This document shows positions 44,570 to 58,000 of a DNA stretch of 64,000 nucleotides, piece after piece. Position 1 is the first letter of the stretch, and each line of letters begins with the position of its first letter. The translations under genes were made by a program, and so were the position numbers. The notes beneath the pieces are model-generated. The model did not search any database and had not been told where the DNA came from. It saw only the letters and a program-made list of their open reading frames with translations. This DNA comes from Eutypa lata (Eukaryota; Ascomycota; Sordariomycetes; Xylariales; Diatrypaceae), in contig JAKULF010000021.1 in assembly GCA_022661535.1 (NCBI GenBank), positions 310,001 to 374,000 on the forward strand, written 5' to 3'.

Positions 44570-46927
44570 GCCAAGACCTTACTGCCCTGTCGTAAGACAC
44601 TAAGCAAGCTCCAAGACAACTGACCAACGGGGGATGATGACAAACCTACACAATAGAACTATTTCTGCTTGACAATGCTGTTCCTTTCCAGGAATAAACG
44701 AGAGCGTTTAAGCCTGCGCTTGAGCCCTAGACATTCAAGGTGACCATCGAATCGACTTGTCTAGATATGGTGGTAAGCGCTAGAAACCGGCCATTCTAGA
44801 TGAAGACGCTGCTGCAGACTTCTCCTGTGCAGTCTTTCAACACCTTACCTAGAGTGGCGCGGGGTAGACCATGACGATAGTTATAGCTACCGAAGGGGAT
44901 GACCTACGTACACTCGTGGCATAAGAAGACAATCTCCCACCTATGTTCTACCTGTTGGTTAGTCAAACTGCCGTAATTGCCACGACCCGAAGTCCTGCAA
45001 CTACGAAGTAGAGGGTTCTTCAATTCGCAAACAATTACTGAAGAGGCTGACGAGAATCTTGTGATGGACTTGGTTCCTTCCAAAAGGAATATCAGCGTCG
45101 AAGCGCTATTCGCCTACGGCCGGACTGTATCTAGGAAGACATTTGTAGTGAGTTGTCTCGAACAATTCATTACTCAGTCGTTAATGGAAAGAAATATCGA
45201 CGGTCAAAGATAACTAGTCACTATCATGATCCTCGAACTTGCCGGGAGCTCGACGTATGACCCGCTCAAAAAACGCGCGCCGATGTCAATCCTCGATTCA
45301 GAGTTGCGCAGCCAGCGGTGGCAATCGAGTAGCCGGAAGAGACGGGAGACGATGTTACCGGAGATTATTGAACACATAGTATGTTTTAGGTGGGCAATAC
45401 CAAATCTTGAAGAATCATGATTCATAGCGTTTGCATAAAGGGCAAATCCTCGACTCAAATGAGTTTCAATATCTAATCGAGTAGGCAGGTGCTAAAGCGG
45501 CTTGTGACATCACGGTCCACATAAGCTAAACGCATGCGCGAGACTTACGAGAATAATATAAGCCTATCGGTGCTGAAGCACTGGATTTGCAGCAAGTCCA
45601 AGATGGATGCGTTCGGATGTAGGTAAGCAGCCTGCAGTTCGAAGTGGATAGAACTCTATATGCCGTTCCAACAAAGTGCGCTAACAGGGGTGTTGATACA
45701 TGAGGAGAAGAGGTCTAGTCCAGTTATTAATGGCTGAGCCTGCAAGGTAGTCATGGCATGTATAATAACCCAAGTTTTGCTCATCTTAAGCTAGGCTAGA
45801 ACAAGCAGCGACCCGAGATGCTGCGTGTTTTGGATCCTACGATGAATGATCGCCCGGTGAATGATACCTATAGGACCCAATCCGGGGACTCCGATGGGTT
45901 GGACGAGTGTACAACCAAAGAACCGGATTACGAAGAACGTCAATCTTGAGGGGTCATGTGTCTCGAAATATAACCAGATAATCCCTTAGTCTTGTCTGAT
46001 ACTATCTTTATCATGCATGGTTATCTGCATGGTCTCGGAGCAGACTGTAGGACTTAGAAAATACAGTGTACATTTGATCTCCTATTTAATATATGCGCTC
46101 CTAGCTTCGTGCATATGTATTGTATAACCCTATAGCTCAGAAACCCTATAGCTCAGACTCCTATAGCAAAGACATTTTTAAGTCACTAATAAAATAAACC
46201 ACCTCCAACTTTCCCCAATGCAAAGCCAATGGTAATGTCAAATAAATTACATATCACAATATCTTATCTATACTGGACGATCCGCTCGATGGCACTTTGC
46301 TAACCTGATGATACGTTCACAACATGGAATAATAAAAGATTACTTTATAGAGTTTAGGTAAATGTATGTCCGAAAGGTAAAGTCATGCCCATCTTTAGTG
46401 TTCTCTATTCCTTTAGAACGGAATGATCAATCAAATAATCCTTAGTACTTTTCATCCAACCAAATTTGCGCTTACCTACTGTTTTATTACTGAATCATGT
46501 ATGAGATATAAAGTTATGATACGTAGTTAAAGTGCAAAAAGATCCTAACATGTCTATTGGTTAAAACCATCCGCACATGCATGATATACGCGGAACGGGC
46601 CGGGGTCACATCAAAGCGGACCCAACTCCACCATATCCAACGCAAGAATCTTCCAAGAGTCTTGAATATTCCGTCCCTATAAATCTTCTAAAACTAGCTT
46701 CGGCCTTACGGGACTGTAATCGGGACCGCGCGGGCTTCGCAATAGTCCGCTAAGGAGTGCGTGGTAATGACAAGTTATGCAAGCGGAGCCCCTGAGTTGA
46801 CACGATATGGTGTCTAAGTGATGAGAAAGTCTTATAAAGATGATGTCCCGGCACTCAGGCAGTCAATCAAATCATCTCTATAGTAATGATATCCTGAGAC
46901 ACTGTTAAATTATCAAAAGTGATCAAG
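44570..46927. other. AT-rich spacer, possible gene relic
   Basis: Two short plus-strand frames at 44977-45213 and 45226-45420 are separated by a stop and could be remains of a gene, but no family is recognised. A pair of CCCTATAGCTCAG words at 46128-46140 and 46144-46156 makes a short direct repeat. The rest is AT-rich. Confidence 0.45.
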
Positions 46928-48645
46928 ATGCCTTTTCCAGTGGAAATCCCCTTGGCCTTGGCTGAGAGACCAGGCTTAGCTTTAATAGCTTTGATCGCCT
47001 TCCTGGTAAGTATATCACCTCTATCTAGTGGCCCCGAGATCTGACCATTTGTGACCTCGAAGGTTGTCGGTTACGTCATAGGAAAGCCCATCTACAACGT
47101 CCTATTCCACCCGCTGCACAAATTTCCAGGTCCCAAGCTCTGGGCAGCATCTCGAATCCCGTACGCCATAGCAATCTTCAAGGGACGCCCACATCTGAAG
47201 ATCCTTAAGCTGCACGAACAGTACGGCCCTATAATCCGCGTAGCCCCTGATGAGCTTTCCTTCCAGCATGATGATGCATGGAAAGAGATCATGGGTCACC
47301 GCAAAGGGGGGCGCGGCGAGCACGGCAAAGACCCTCCTTTCTACCTGGAGCAGACCAAGGGAATTCTGGCTTCGGATCGCGAGAACCATGCCCGACAGAG
47401 GCGGATTTTAGCCCACGGTTTTTCAGCACAATCTATGGCCGATCAGCAGCCCTTGATCAAAGAGTATGTCGACTTGCTTCTACAACAGCTGCGTGAGCGA
47501 TGTGAAGGTGGCATGAAGGCCCTTAATATGGTTTCATGGTATAACTGGACGACCTTCGATGTAATTGGCGATTTGGCGTTCGGTGAACCTTTCGGCTGCC
47601 TGAAGAACGCTGACTACCACCCATGGGTCAAACTTATTTTCGAACATATGAAGGCTAGGTGTATACAATCCGTTCTAGTGAGGTGGCCTACTGTACACAA
47701 ATTCTCTAGTTGGTTTATTCCACGGAAATTGCAACAGAAATTCGAAGACCAATTCAAAATGACGAAGGCGAAAGTCGATTCGAGACTGTCTCTTGGCTTT
47801 TCGAGACCGGATTTTATGGAGAGCATGATTAAAGGGGGGAACGTAAGTGCTGACAAGCTGTAGATGCGGTCATAGAATTAATCAGTTACCAGGCACTTAC
47901 CAGAGAGGAGATAGAGGTCAATGCCAATCTCCTCATTATCGCTGGCTCGGAAACTACCGCCACAGTCTTATCGGGGGTTACGTATCTCTTGACGACGCAT
48001 CCAGATGTTCTAGCCAAAGTCACAGAGGAAGTCCGATCCTCCTTTCTACACGAGGATGAAATCGATCTCCATAGCGTTCAAAACCTGAGATACATGCTTG
48101 CAGTTCTGAATGAAGCTATGCGCATATATCCCCCAGTCCCTTCGGCTTCCCCGCGCCGGGTCACACCAGGCGGAGATACGATCTGTGGAGAGTTTGTTCC
48201 GGACGGCGTAAGTTGTTCTGTCACCTAGGGTTGATATTAGTGCTGCCGCTGACTAGTCTGTTGCAGACAATCCTTGATATTTGGCAATATGTTGTATACC
48301 ACAGTCAGAAGAACTTCACGTTAGCCGAGTCTTTTATTCCCGAGCGTTGGCTTGGGGATGCGCGATTTGTCAATGACAAGAAGGATATCCTCCAGCCGTT
48401 TTCGTTCGGACCACGCAACTGTCTCGGCAAGAAGTGAGTAAGCTGAATTGAGAGATTAAGAATTCCACGCTAATTACCAGAATAGTCTTGGATATGCCGA
48501 AATGAGGTTGATTCTGGCGAGAATACTCTGGAGCTTTGACCCCAAGCTGGACGAGTCCAGTCGAGACTGGCTGGATCAAGAGGAATATACCTTGTGGGAC
48601 AAGAAGCCTTTGAATGTGTACTTGACTCCACGGAAAACGGGTTGA
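46928..48645 (+). CDS. Cytochrome P450 monooxygenase
   Basis: Five exons (46928-47005, 47063-47842, 47893-48207, 48267-48433, 48486-48645) close in phase to give 499 residues. A hydrophobic N-terminal anchor ([10 protein letters not shown]) points to the ER membrane. The proline-rich hinge FPGPKLW, the I-helix AGSETT (303-308), the ExxR motif in LNEAMR, the PERW block in FIPERWLG and the haem loop [10 protein letters not shown] with Cys443 are all intact. It resembles fungal P450s that act in secondary metabolism (isotrichodermin-C15-hydroxylase-like group), but the substrate cannot be told. Two acceptors end in AAG or lie behind a second AG; they were chosen by phase and family fit. The polyketide synthase is 6.4 kb away with unrelated genes between, so a link is not shown. 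Confidence 0.9.
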
Positions 48646-49862
48646 GTGCTACATTTGATATTGACATGGTTTGCTAGCTCGCTTAATAGCAAAAAAGCAG
48701 CCGTTGTCGATATCATCTTACGAGTTAAGGAGGGGTCTTGAAAAATTTAAAGTTTACTTCTTTGAAAAATTATAAAACCCAAATAATTAGAACAGGGGGA
48801 AAGGGGGAACGTGTCCTGATTTGAAGCTCTTAGTTTCTGGTTTGATGTTCTTTCCAACACAACGGGTACTGGCCGCCGGAAAAGCACTCTTGGCCTTTGC
48901 AATGTGTGACATCCTAGACGAATTGCAGCAAGGATTTTATACTTATCTCTACTATAGTTCTACTATAGTTGAGAGAACCGTGTAAACCACTTTGATGTCC
49001 AGTGGTGAAAGACACATTAGAGACCTTAGAACAGACTCGGGCTGACATCTATAAGATGCAAACCTGTCCTTTTGTACTTAGATTTCTTCCACACACATAC
49101 ATGCTTTTCCGTACTATATAGACATCAATACATTTGGCTTATGCGTATCATCAGTGAGCTCTCCCGGGCTTACTGCTCCGGTTCAATACCTAGGGGCAGG
49201 TCGAGTGTGGTTTAGACTATGCAACCTCACCGTAGTTCATTGGATCAAGAACATAGAATAAGAGGATCGCTCCGGAGTCTGCGGCTGGTCTATCCTTAGC
49301 ATCTCAATAAATAAACTCGTGAAAACGCTATGATAGCTCCAATATGCTACGATAGTCTCTTTCGTATGACCCGGCTTGTGACCGCAGTGCCGCTTGACTT
49401 GACGCTAGTAGGGCATCCCGCCTGCCAAGAGAGCTCGAGTTGGTGTTAATACTGAAGACCAGAACGAAGTAACAGCGCATTAGAAGTATCGATTCCATGC
49501 GTGACACTTCGGTCTATATATTATATGTCAGCTTTGACTACCTTCAAAGCGGAGGGTGTATACGTGGTCCTCGCCCGTATTATTGCTGAAGAAGATTTAA
49601 TTCTAAAAGGGTAATTCTAAGAAGTCAATGCGGTAGAATTGAGGAGAGGCGGGGAGTAACCCTCGTAAAAACCGGGGCATTCGTTACAAAAGCTTGGTTT
49701 AACGTATCAAGACTCAACGTCAACCAATCGACGGCCTCCGCATTCAACAACGTCACTCACTATCGCACCATCGCGACGGCGTCTATCGCGTGTAGCTGCA
49801 TATTAAAAGAGTTATACTGTCCAACCTATTTATTTATATTCTTGTTGTAGGCAAAATGCGCA
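48646..49862. other. Intergenic, AT-rich, nothing seen
   Basis: A 1.2-kb spacer with no open frame of interest. It contains the short direct repeat CTACTATAGTT (about 48950-48971). Confidence 0.5.
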
Positions 49863-51513
49863 ATGAGCCCTCGCTTCAGTTCGCGTGCTTCAGTGCAGTC
49901 CTGGCTCTGGAATATTGAGCAGCCATCTGCCTTCTTGAGCATAAGCAAGAAGTATACAGAAGACGGGAAGGGAACCGAAGTTCCAACCACTGCCACGATG
50001 CCTAGCCCACCGACATCGTCATCAGCCGCCATCAGACACCGGTCCCCCCCTAAGAGGCGCAGACTTGATCCGGATAGTAGCGAACACGACGACAACGCAT
50101 TCACGGTTCCAATTAGACCGACTCTACGGCATCCACAGCAAGAAGTCGGACAAGAAGTGGGGCAAGAAGCCGAACAAGACGTCTCAGTAGATGACCCGAT
50201 ATTGACCCCGAGGGGTTCAGTTCAATCTCCGGTCCTGTCACCACCCGATCCACCCTCGTCTAAGGTCTCTCTCAAATCTGTCACAACCTTGAACTCTACC
50301 TCTCGATCGAAGCGCTCTATAAGTCCTGTCAAGACCACCCAACAACTACGCCTCCTCAAGAAACCTATATACTATTGGGGGATTGAGGATCATGCCAATA
50401 AACAGTTGTCACCAGATGCCCACGACCTATGGCGGCGTATCTACGACGTTGTCACATACACCGAGGGAATCTATCCAGCCGAGGTAGAGAAACTCATTAC
50501 AACCTCATTGGGGACCGAAACCCTCGTCCGCCTAATCACCTCAGGGCCAGACCTCGACGACGATTACCTTTTTTTGGAGCGAGAGTTTGAAGACCTGAGC
50601 GAGATCGAACATGAAGCTCGTCGGTCATTTGACTTGGGCCGATCCGAGGCTGCATGGAACGCGTTAGTGTACATCCCATTGCTGAAGCTAGGTCTCCGGA
50701 GGCATAATTGGCGCCGTCGCAAAGATTCCTCGTCACCAAACGTGCAAGCTTCTTATGGACATCCGAGAATCGCCTTGGAGCCATGCCCGACTGCCAGGAT
50801 TACGCCCCAATTCGTCCCTAGAAGCTCTGCTGATGGTCCGGATTGGTCAGCGTCTAAAATGGTTGACATTGTTCTCGGGCTTCATCTTGATCCCGATCAC
50901 ACCCACACCCACGCTCATACCGACGCCGGCATACGAGATGGCAAACAAGATCGACAAGATGCTGTGCACGGCTCTTCGAATTTAACTTCAGACCTACACT
51001 TAGGGATTGATGAGAAGATGACTAAGCTCTGTCGCGCCATCCGTGGAAGGATAACCTCGCAGTCCATCAATGAGAATTTTGTCAATCACACGCGATATTC
51101 ACCTTGGCCGAGGTTCCCATTGCAATTTCCATTGAAAACAAGACTAACATGGCATCAGAAGAAGAAGCTAGAGTCCAGCTTGGAATATGGACGGCTGCTT
51201 GGCACAAACGCATTTCGCGCTTGGTAGAGCTGGGAGATGGCGCCATCATCACGCTTCCATTGTTGATCGCTGTTGGGCACCACTGGAAGCTCTACTTCGC
51301 ATGCGATCGAGGACCTGATGGCATTGTAAGTTACTAGAGTCCTCCCCATAGCTCTCCCATACCTCTTCTCCGCCTCTGTCCTTCATACATCTATATCAAA
51401 CATGTATATATGTAAATGCTAACATGATGGTTCAGGAGATCTACGGCTACCTTGACATAGGAGATACCAAATCCCTCCCGGGGTTCTACAAGTTCCTTGC
51501 TGCATTCGGCTGA
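49863..51513 (+). pseudogene. PD-(D/E)XK nuclease-like protein gene with a frameshift
   Basis: The gene starts MSPRFSSRASVQSWLWNIEQP and runs in one frame to about 51102, through a disordered region (40-160) with a KRRR cluster and a helical domain, to KMVDIVLGL with Asp335. It then continues in another frame as VPIAISIENKT, ARVQLGIWTAAW and LIAVGHHWKLYFA to a donor at 51326. A last exon at 51436-51513 closes the protein as EIYGYLDIGDTKSLPGFYKF. Asp335 and ExK of ISIENK form the PD-(D/E)XK signature of a large fungal family of unknown function. One missing base in CCTTGG near 51102-51106 explains the break. It may be a real mutation or a sequencing error; without it the gene would look intact at about 510 residues. 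Confidence 0.72.
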
Positions 51514-53613
51514 TTGGATCGAGGGCGATTATTTGGAGTGGCTACTTTCGGTATTCTCACCCGGATGAGAGACATCAATATGTCATCACCAGTATCCATA
51601 GAACTTTGATACTACTACAACCCTTGTCTTTGTGTCATTGCATGTTCATCTGGTGATATGGCGTTGCTGGTAATGCGACAATGCAGCGACCACCATCTAC
51701 AAGTCGTGCAAGTTGCCAGTCCAGTTTACTGCAGATCATAAGTTGAGGCTGTTCGAGGATAGACGATGGGGCTGTCGAATTCTCTAGTTTTCCGTGGGGA
51801 ATCTAGACCGCCACAACTAGACCCGTCCGGGGTACAAGTTATCTTATTCGCAACTTGTCCGGCGTGTTCATTCCTCGATCCGATCATTATGTTCCTGAAG
51901 GGGTTCATCGGTACTACTTGCTGTGGCAATCGGAACAACATGCCTGAACGAATGTACACGTTCGTGTAGACAAGGTTGCTGCCACCCCGCTATCTTGTAC
52001 AGACTTCACAACGCTAACGATAGATTGAACTTGTTGTCGTTGCTGTTGGAGGATCTGAAAATCTAGAAACAACAACCACACCGTTGCCCCGTGCTGGTAA
52101 GTTAGAGTCTAAGTGTACGCGCACGCGCTCTCACCAGCTCAACCGCACGAACTTCAAGGACGGTATCCCGCGATGGTCCGAGCTTGTTAAGGCTGCAGCA
52201 CCTTATCTAAGAACTAGCATCCTAGTGAAAGATTGTAGCGCCGCACTTAGATTGCGTCAGAATATTGCTAGATGCACGAGGCACCTTGGATAGCTTGGAG
52301 AACGAAGGCGGTTTGTATCTTCCAAATTGACAAGCATTGGTGTACCAGCCAAGGTCGGTGAGTTAATAGAAAGTGGTTGTGATGCTCGGGGTTGCCTTGA
52401 AATTGATAAATCCCGTGTTATTGGATCGATGGGGTGAGAAACAGGACTCTTACTAGACTGATTACCATGGTGTCGAGAAGTATGGGGAGCATGATAAAGG
52501 GACACTGGCAACAAGAATCGCCAACTTGTAGCCCGTGACTCGCTCTCTCTCTCTTGCTCCTGTTTGGATTCGAACTTGAATATTTTGGAAGGCTGTGGAC
52601 CTGAAGGTGGCGACGTTAGATCCATGACAGGTGTCTTAGCAGGTGAGTTGTGGCCTGAGTAACCAGGGGCTTGGCCATATCTAAACTGGGATCTAGCCAA
52701 AACCATTGAAGAGATAAATTACGACAATGTGCAAGTGAACGTGAATATCAGATGTGCTAGAAAAAGTGAGCAAGAGAAACGTGGGTTCTAGTTTGGCCGC
52801 CACCGTCTGTTTCTTGAGATATTGTAAAGCAATCAGGAGGTCCTTCGTCTATTAAGGAGAGAAGTGGGCGTGGGGAGGGGGAGGGAGGAGGTGTTGGTAT
52901 CAAAGCCCTATATTAATAGAAACAGGGCGACCAGTGTGTCTCCGATTGGGCGTTATGCGTCAAAATTAGATACCGCATTGCATATCGGGTCGTACTGAAC
53001 ATCTTAGTTTCGCTTCGGTAAGTGACGGCCCTCCAACCTTCCTCATTCATCTCCAATTCTGATCTGTTTTCGACCTTTGCGATCATACGGTAACAACTCG
53101 TACCTTGTCTCTAGAAACCCTTCGTCGCCGCTGGTCTGATCATTGCTTCACTTGCAAGGGACAGACCAGGTGATATAGCCCGAGGTTTCTGTCCATCCAT
53201 TTGGCTCATCTAAATGAATTAAGACTTGTGTTGCAATTGAAACACCGGGATGGGAGTACTGCCGCAAATATGGTATCTGACTTGTCAAGTACTGGACTAG
53301 GTACTTACAAGTACCGTTTTCTAGCTACTCCGTCACTGTAGACTTCAGGAAGAATCTAAAAATATCGGCCAATCAGCCACTGGAAGTAACCTACTGGCTA
53401 CCACACGATTCCATTGAGTTAGTGACACAGATTTGTTCCATAACTATATTGCTTGATTAAGCCTTCTTGTGACCCTCAGATTATCCCGAGGTTGCCTCGC
53501 TTCAAGCAACTAAAAACCTCCCACTTAACTTCCGAACCCGGTTGTGGGCTTTATCTATTTGTCCTCCGAATCATCATTCCCTACTCGTATAGCCAAAAGC
53601 ATACTAACCCACG
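51514..53613. other. Intergenic with one weak ORF
   Basis: A 2.1-kb spacer between the nuclease-like gene and the receptor. Apart from a possible small gene at 52257-52706 and a G-rich stretch near 52864-52895 nothing stands out. Confidence 0.45.
52257..52706 (-). CDS. Possible small protein, unrecognised
   Basis: A 149-residue frame with a true ATG, rich in Ser, Pro and Gln. It opens MVLARSQFRYGQAPGYSGHN and has a proline-rich segment followed by a charged stretch (ESKQEQERESESR). There is no domain, signal peptide or membrane segment. It may be a real disordered protein or chance. Confidence 0.2.
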   Translation of the reverse strand: MVLARSQFRYGQAPGYSGHNSPAKTPVMDLTSPPSGPQPSKIFKFESKQEQERESESRATSWRFLLPVSLYHAPHTSRHHGNQSSKSPVSHPIDPITRDLSISRQPRASQPLSINSPTLAGTPMLVNLEDTNRLRSPSYPRCLVHLAIF

Positions 53614-54695
53614 ATGTCGACCACTGCCAACTACCATGATGTGGGCCGCGGGCCGATGATTATTGGTATTCTGTGGGCGCTTACGATTATCGCATTCTTC
53701 GTCGTAATTGCTCGTGTATATGTGCGGAATAAAGTGGGAGGCTTAAGCTGGGACGACTGGTTAATGGTTGCTGCCCTTGTAAGTTGTTGAGATGCCCATG
53801 GTCACTGAATAGAATCGCTAATACGATAAAGATGCTTCAACTACTTGATATTGGTTTCATATCGAAGGCGTATTCCTATGGGCTCGGCAAGCATGATACA
53901 GATCTCACGTTCGATCAACTCGTCAATGCCCTGAAATGGGGTTGGCTGGGGATGATACCCGGGACCTTTGTTGCAGTCTTGGCTCGTGTCTCTAGTGCCA
54001 TTTTCTTGGTTCGCATCTTCGGGGTGAGGATATGGTTCAAATGGTATCTCATAGTCTTCACGGCCCTTCAATGTATTGGTGGAATTTTCATTTTGTTTAT
54101 CACCTTCTTGGGGACACATCCCATCGAAGCACTCTGGAATCCTACAATTAAGGGCAATCGCATGGATCCTAGTGTTTCACTATACGCTGCGTATATCGTC
54201 CAATGTAAGCCTATGCCATCATCTCATTCTCTTGTTCCGACGTCTTTGCTGACATATTCAAAAGCAATATTCACGTTTGCGGACCTGACTTATATTCTAT
54301 TCCCCGTCCTCATTATCTGGCGTCTTCAGATGCCTTACAGTCAGAGAATCGCCCTCATACTTCTGATGTGTGCTTCCATAGTCACTGTAGCAGTCTCAAT
54401 AATGAAGACGATAACCGTACAGAATCAGTCAGCCGCACTTACCGAACCACAGTATGCATCTGGCATCGCTGCGCTGTGGTGTGGCGTCGAACAGATGATG
54501 GTCATCATCATGGCTTCAGTTCCTGCTCTTCGGGCTGCGTCGAAGATTGAAAACTCAATCTTTAGTCAATTTAGCTTATATTTATCAAGCCGTTTCCCCC
54601 GTTCCAGCAATAAGAAGTCGCCAGCGCCCAAGAATAGCTACGCCACGCCGGGCCATTGCCATGACGTAGAGAAGAACATCCGCACGCTGGGTTAA
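53614..54695 (+). CDS. Fungal rhodopsin-domain integral membrane protein
   Basis: Exons 53614-53778, 53832-54204 and 54265-54695 (phases 0 and 1) give 322 residues. Seven hydrophobic segments are visible, starting with MIIGILWALTIIAFFVVIA and followed by GGLSWDDWLMVAA, the family hallmark after helix 1. Later come ARVSSAIFLVRIFG, WYLIVFTALQCIGGIFILFI and the last helix with the conserved-type block GIAALWCGVEQMMVIIMASV. The cytoplasmic tail is short and basic. It belongs to the same superfamily as the receptor at 27691-29001 but is not a close copy. Ligand and role are unknown. Confidence 0.85.
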
Positions 54696-55087
54696 TGGAA
54701 CTAATGGGAATGGAGCATAAGCTGGAACATTCTTCAACGGAAAGGTTGATTTCTGACAAAACACTGGAAATTCCCAAAGCTTGGTGGGAGACACTACAGG
54801 TAAAAATGGACGGGTGATGGACAAATTTACAGTCACTTAAGAGGATAAGGTCTGGTGTAGATCATTTGCAGTGCGTTTTGGAACAAAAGGGGTTCTTCCT
54901 ATTTAGCGTCTTTTTGATTCAGGTAGATAGATATAGGAAGTGCTGGTGATATCCTGTGCTTCACAAAAGTAACTGCCGGCACCGTAAGGGATTCTCAATC
55001 TCATTTGCCTACAAAAAGCACTACAAGTTACATCGTCTAGCGGCTTTCTATCGTACCTTGCTGAGACTTGGTCGTGCTGCTTCTAGA
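54696..55087. other. Short convergent spacer
   Basis: About 390 bp between the stop codons of the receptor and the polyketide synthase. Nothing specific is seen. Confidence 0.5.
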
Positions 55088-58000
55088 TCACTTTCTTACT
55101 TCCCTCTGAGAAAGAATATGTGTTGCCAAGGCTCGAAGGTTTGCCGCTCCTACAATTTTGGGGAGTGCCAGGTCGACGCCAGTCTCCCTGCGAATCCAGT
55201 TGCGCAGTTCCACCGAGACGAGAGAATCTAAGCTATAGTCGGAGAGCGGGGCATCCGGCTCTACTTCATCTCTTTCTATCATGGTGATCGATGAGACCTT
55301 GTCCATCAAGGCGTCCAATAGACCAGAAGGGTTACCGCTCCAAGCATCTCCAGGTCGTCTCACCCGCCCATCACGCCCTTGGCCGGAGCTGTCAGCCTCC
55401 GCGCTACGCTGCTTAACATTGATACGCTCTGCCAGAGCCAGTGGGTGGTAATACTGCCAGCCCAGTGTGTTGGGGTCGTCGCCTGACGTGAAACGGAATG
55501 AAATGGCTTTACCGTCGCGGTTCAGGCCTGACGACGGCCCGATGATCGCACCCTTGACTGCAGTGTGCACATCGGCCTCCGTTAAGGTCGCGCCCAGAGA
55601 GACCTTTAAGGCTTCAGTCAAGCCATGATCAGCAGCATAGCCCACGTCGAGCACTACTGGCAACCCAATCGTAACTGCTGGCAATCCCTGTGAGTTTCTG
55701 TAACGAGCAAAGGCCTCGAAAAATGTCTAGGTTGAGGGTTAGCTTCTCGACTGCTTCCCATGGAGAGAATTGACTGAGACTCACTGCTGTGCCTGAGTAG
55801 ATTCCTTGCCCAACGTTGCCTGCAGCTCCAACAAACGAAGAGAGGGCCACGAAAAAGTCGAGGTCCTGTATCAACTCGTGGATGTTCCACGCACCCTGGA
55901 CTCTGGGTGCTGTAATGGCTCGCCAGTCTTCGTATGTTGCATTCACCAAGAGCGAATCCTAGAGGTAGCATTCATATTAGCTTGGGTGAATGAGTTAGCA
56001 GATTTAGATCTAACTTACGCGGAGGTAAAGGGCGCCGTGCACGACGCCACGAATAGGAGGAAGGTCACGGGTAGACTCGATGGCGCTTACAAGCTCCGTT
56101 CGCGAGCTAACGTCGCAAGCGATAGCTCTCATTTGTACAGCACTGCCCTCGTATTGGTCCAAAAGCTCTCTGACCTGGGGTCGGGAGGAGCCGCTTCGAC
56201 CAAGCAAGACGACATTGCGGGCTCCATTCTTGACCATCCACGACGCTAATGAGAGACCAATACCGCCGGTTCCTCCCGTGATGAGATATGTTGCATCGCC
56301 GCGCAGCAGCTGGCCCGACTCTATTTCCAGCGACGGAAGAGACTCGGCTAATACCGAGTCATCCAAGCCCATGGTAACGACAATCTTGCCAATGTTTTGA
56401 CCGGCCTGAAGCTTGCGTAAACCAACCGCAAGTTGGGAGATAGGGAGCGTGGTCACCGGCCGGATGGGCACAATCACCTTACGTTGAACAAGGTCGACAA
56501 GGCCCGACAGGCATTCTTGCTCGTACCCAGGTCGCCGCATGAACAATGTGCGAAGGTCCACTCCGCTGAAGGTGACGTTGCGGTCGAATGGTCTCATCCC
56601 CAGGTAGTTGTTCTGGAGAAAGTCCCTCTTTCCAATCTCGACGAATCGGCCGAAGTCTCCGATTAAGGTCCAAGTCTCTTGCAAAAGGCTGCCGCTTAGC
56701 GAGTTCACAATTACATCTACTCCGTTGCCATCCGTCGCACATAGGATTGATTCCCTGAATTCCGCAGTGCGGCTAGAGAAGATATCTTCTGCGGGGATAC
56801 CGAACGTCTCGTGCAGAAACTGCCGCTTCGCAGCACTACCAGCGGTAGCAAAGATCCGGGCTCCAATATGCTGGGCAAGCACAATGCATGCCTGACCGAC
56901 TGCCCCAGATGCAGCGTGAATGAGGACAGTCTCTCCACTCCGGAGTCGCCCAATGCGCATGATGGCAAAGATAGCGGTACAGTAGGCAACGGAGATACTC
57001 GCAGCGTCCACGGTGCTCATATCGTCTGGAATTCTACACCCGCGCCAAGAGGGTATTCGGGTGTACGTACTAAAAGCCCCCCCTGCTAGTGCTCCGTAGA
57101 AGACGCGATCTCCCGGCTGTAGATTTGTCACTCCAGAGCCCGTCTGCACGACGACGCCAGCCCCCTCGAAGCCAGGTCTCGTCCATGGAATAGAACCGAG
57201 GACTAGGAGGAGATCGCGGAAATTGATCCCTACAGCTTCGACGCGAATTAAAACCTCATCATCGCCAAGGGGGTCTTTCTTGACATCGTTTTTGCGGAAG
57301 TAGATGGAGTCAGGACTGCCTGCAGTGTCGACTGTCATCTCGAGCGATTCATCTCCCTGCCAGATGTTCTGTACCTTTCGGACTGGTGTTCCCGCCTCTG
57401 CGGCGAACACATCTCTCGCCCCTGTCAGTTGTCGAAAGCGTGGCAGGTAGAGCTTTCCCGCGCGATAGAAGAAATCCTGGTCCTTGATACCTGCTGCCCT
57501 GGCTAGCTCGAGGTCTCGTAATCTTCTGGTAACATGTGTAACTGCTAGGGCACCGTCTGAAGTGCATGGAATATTTTCCAACAAGAGCAAGTTTTTCGCT
57601 TCTGTCTCATGGCGCAAGGTACGCAGCAGGCCTCTAATCGACTCAGTCTCGGGAGGGCAATTCTCTGGAAGCACCCATAGCAGACCATTTCTCTCGAGTA
57701 GAGTACTTTTGAATGCATCAAACGTTTCCGGAGAGAAATTGGCGAATACTGTCTGGCGCGGCGAGTCGATGAATATACAGAACGGGTCGTCTTCTGCATC
57801 TATCTCAGAAAATGGCTTAACAGATGTTGGACAATTGAGGTCATCACTGACATGATCAGCGACCATCTGGGCGAACTCTTCCTCTTCGTCATCCATCATC
57901 ATACCACATATTGTGACTGATTCTGAGCAGTAGGAATCCTCCTGTAGGCCTATCCTCGTCGAGCATATGGCACTCATTATATGCTCGGGGGTGTTTGGGT

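Noticed and set aside
46128..46156. CCCTATAGCTCAG direct repeat as an LTR edge
   Set aside because: Only two short copies 16 bp apart, with no second terminus or target duplication found.
55088..55726. PKS-NRPS hybrid or a terminal release domain
   Set aside because: The frame stops about 40 residues after the ACP serine and no condensation, reductase or thioesterase motif follows.
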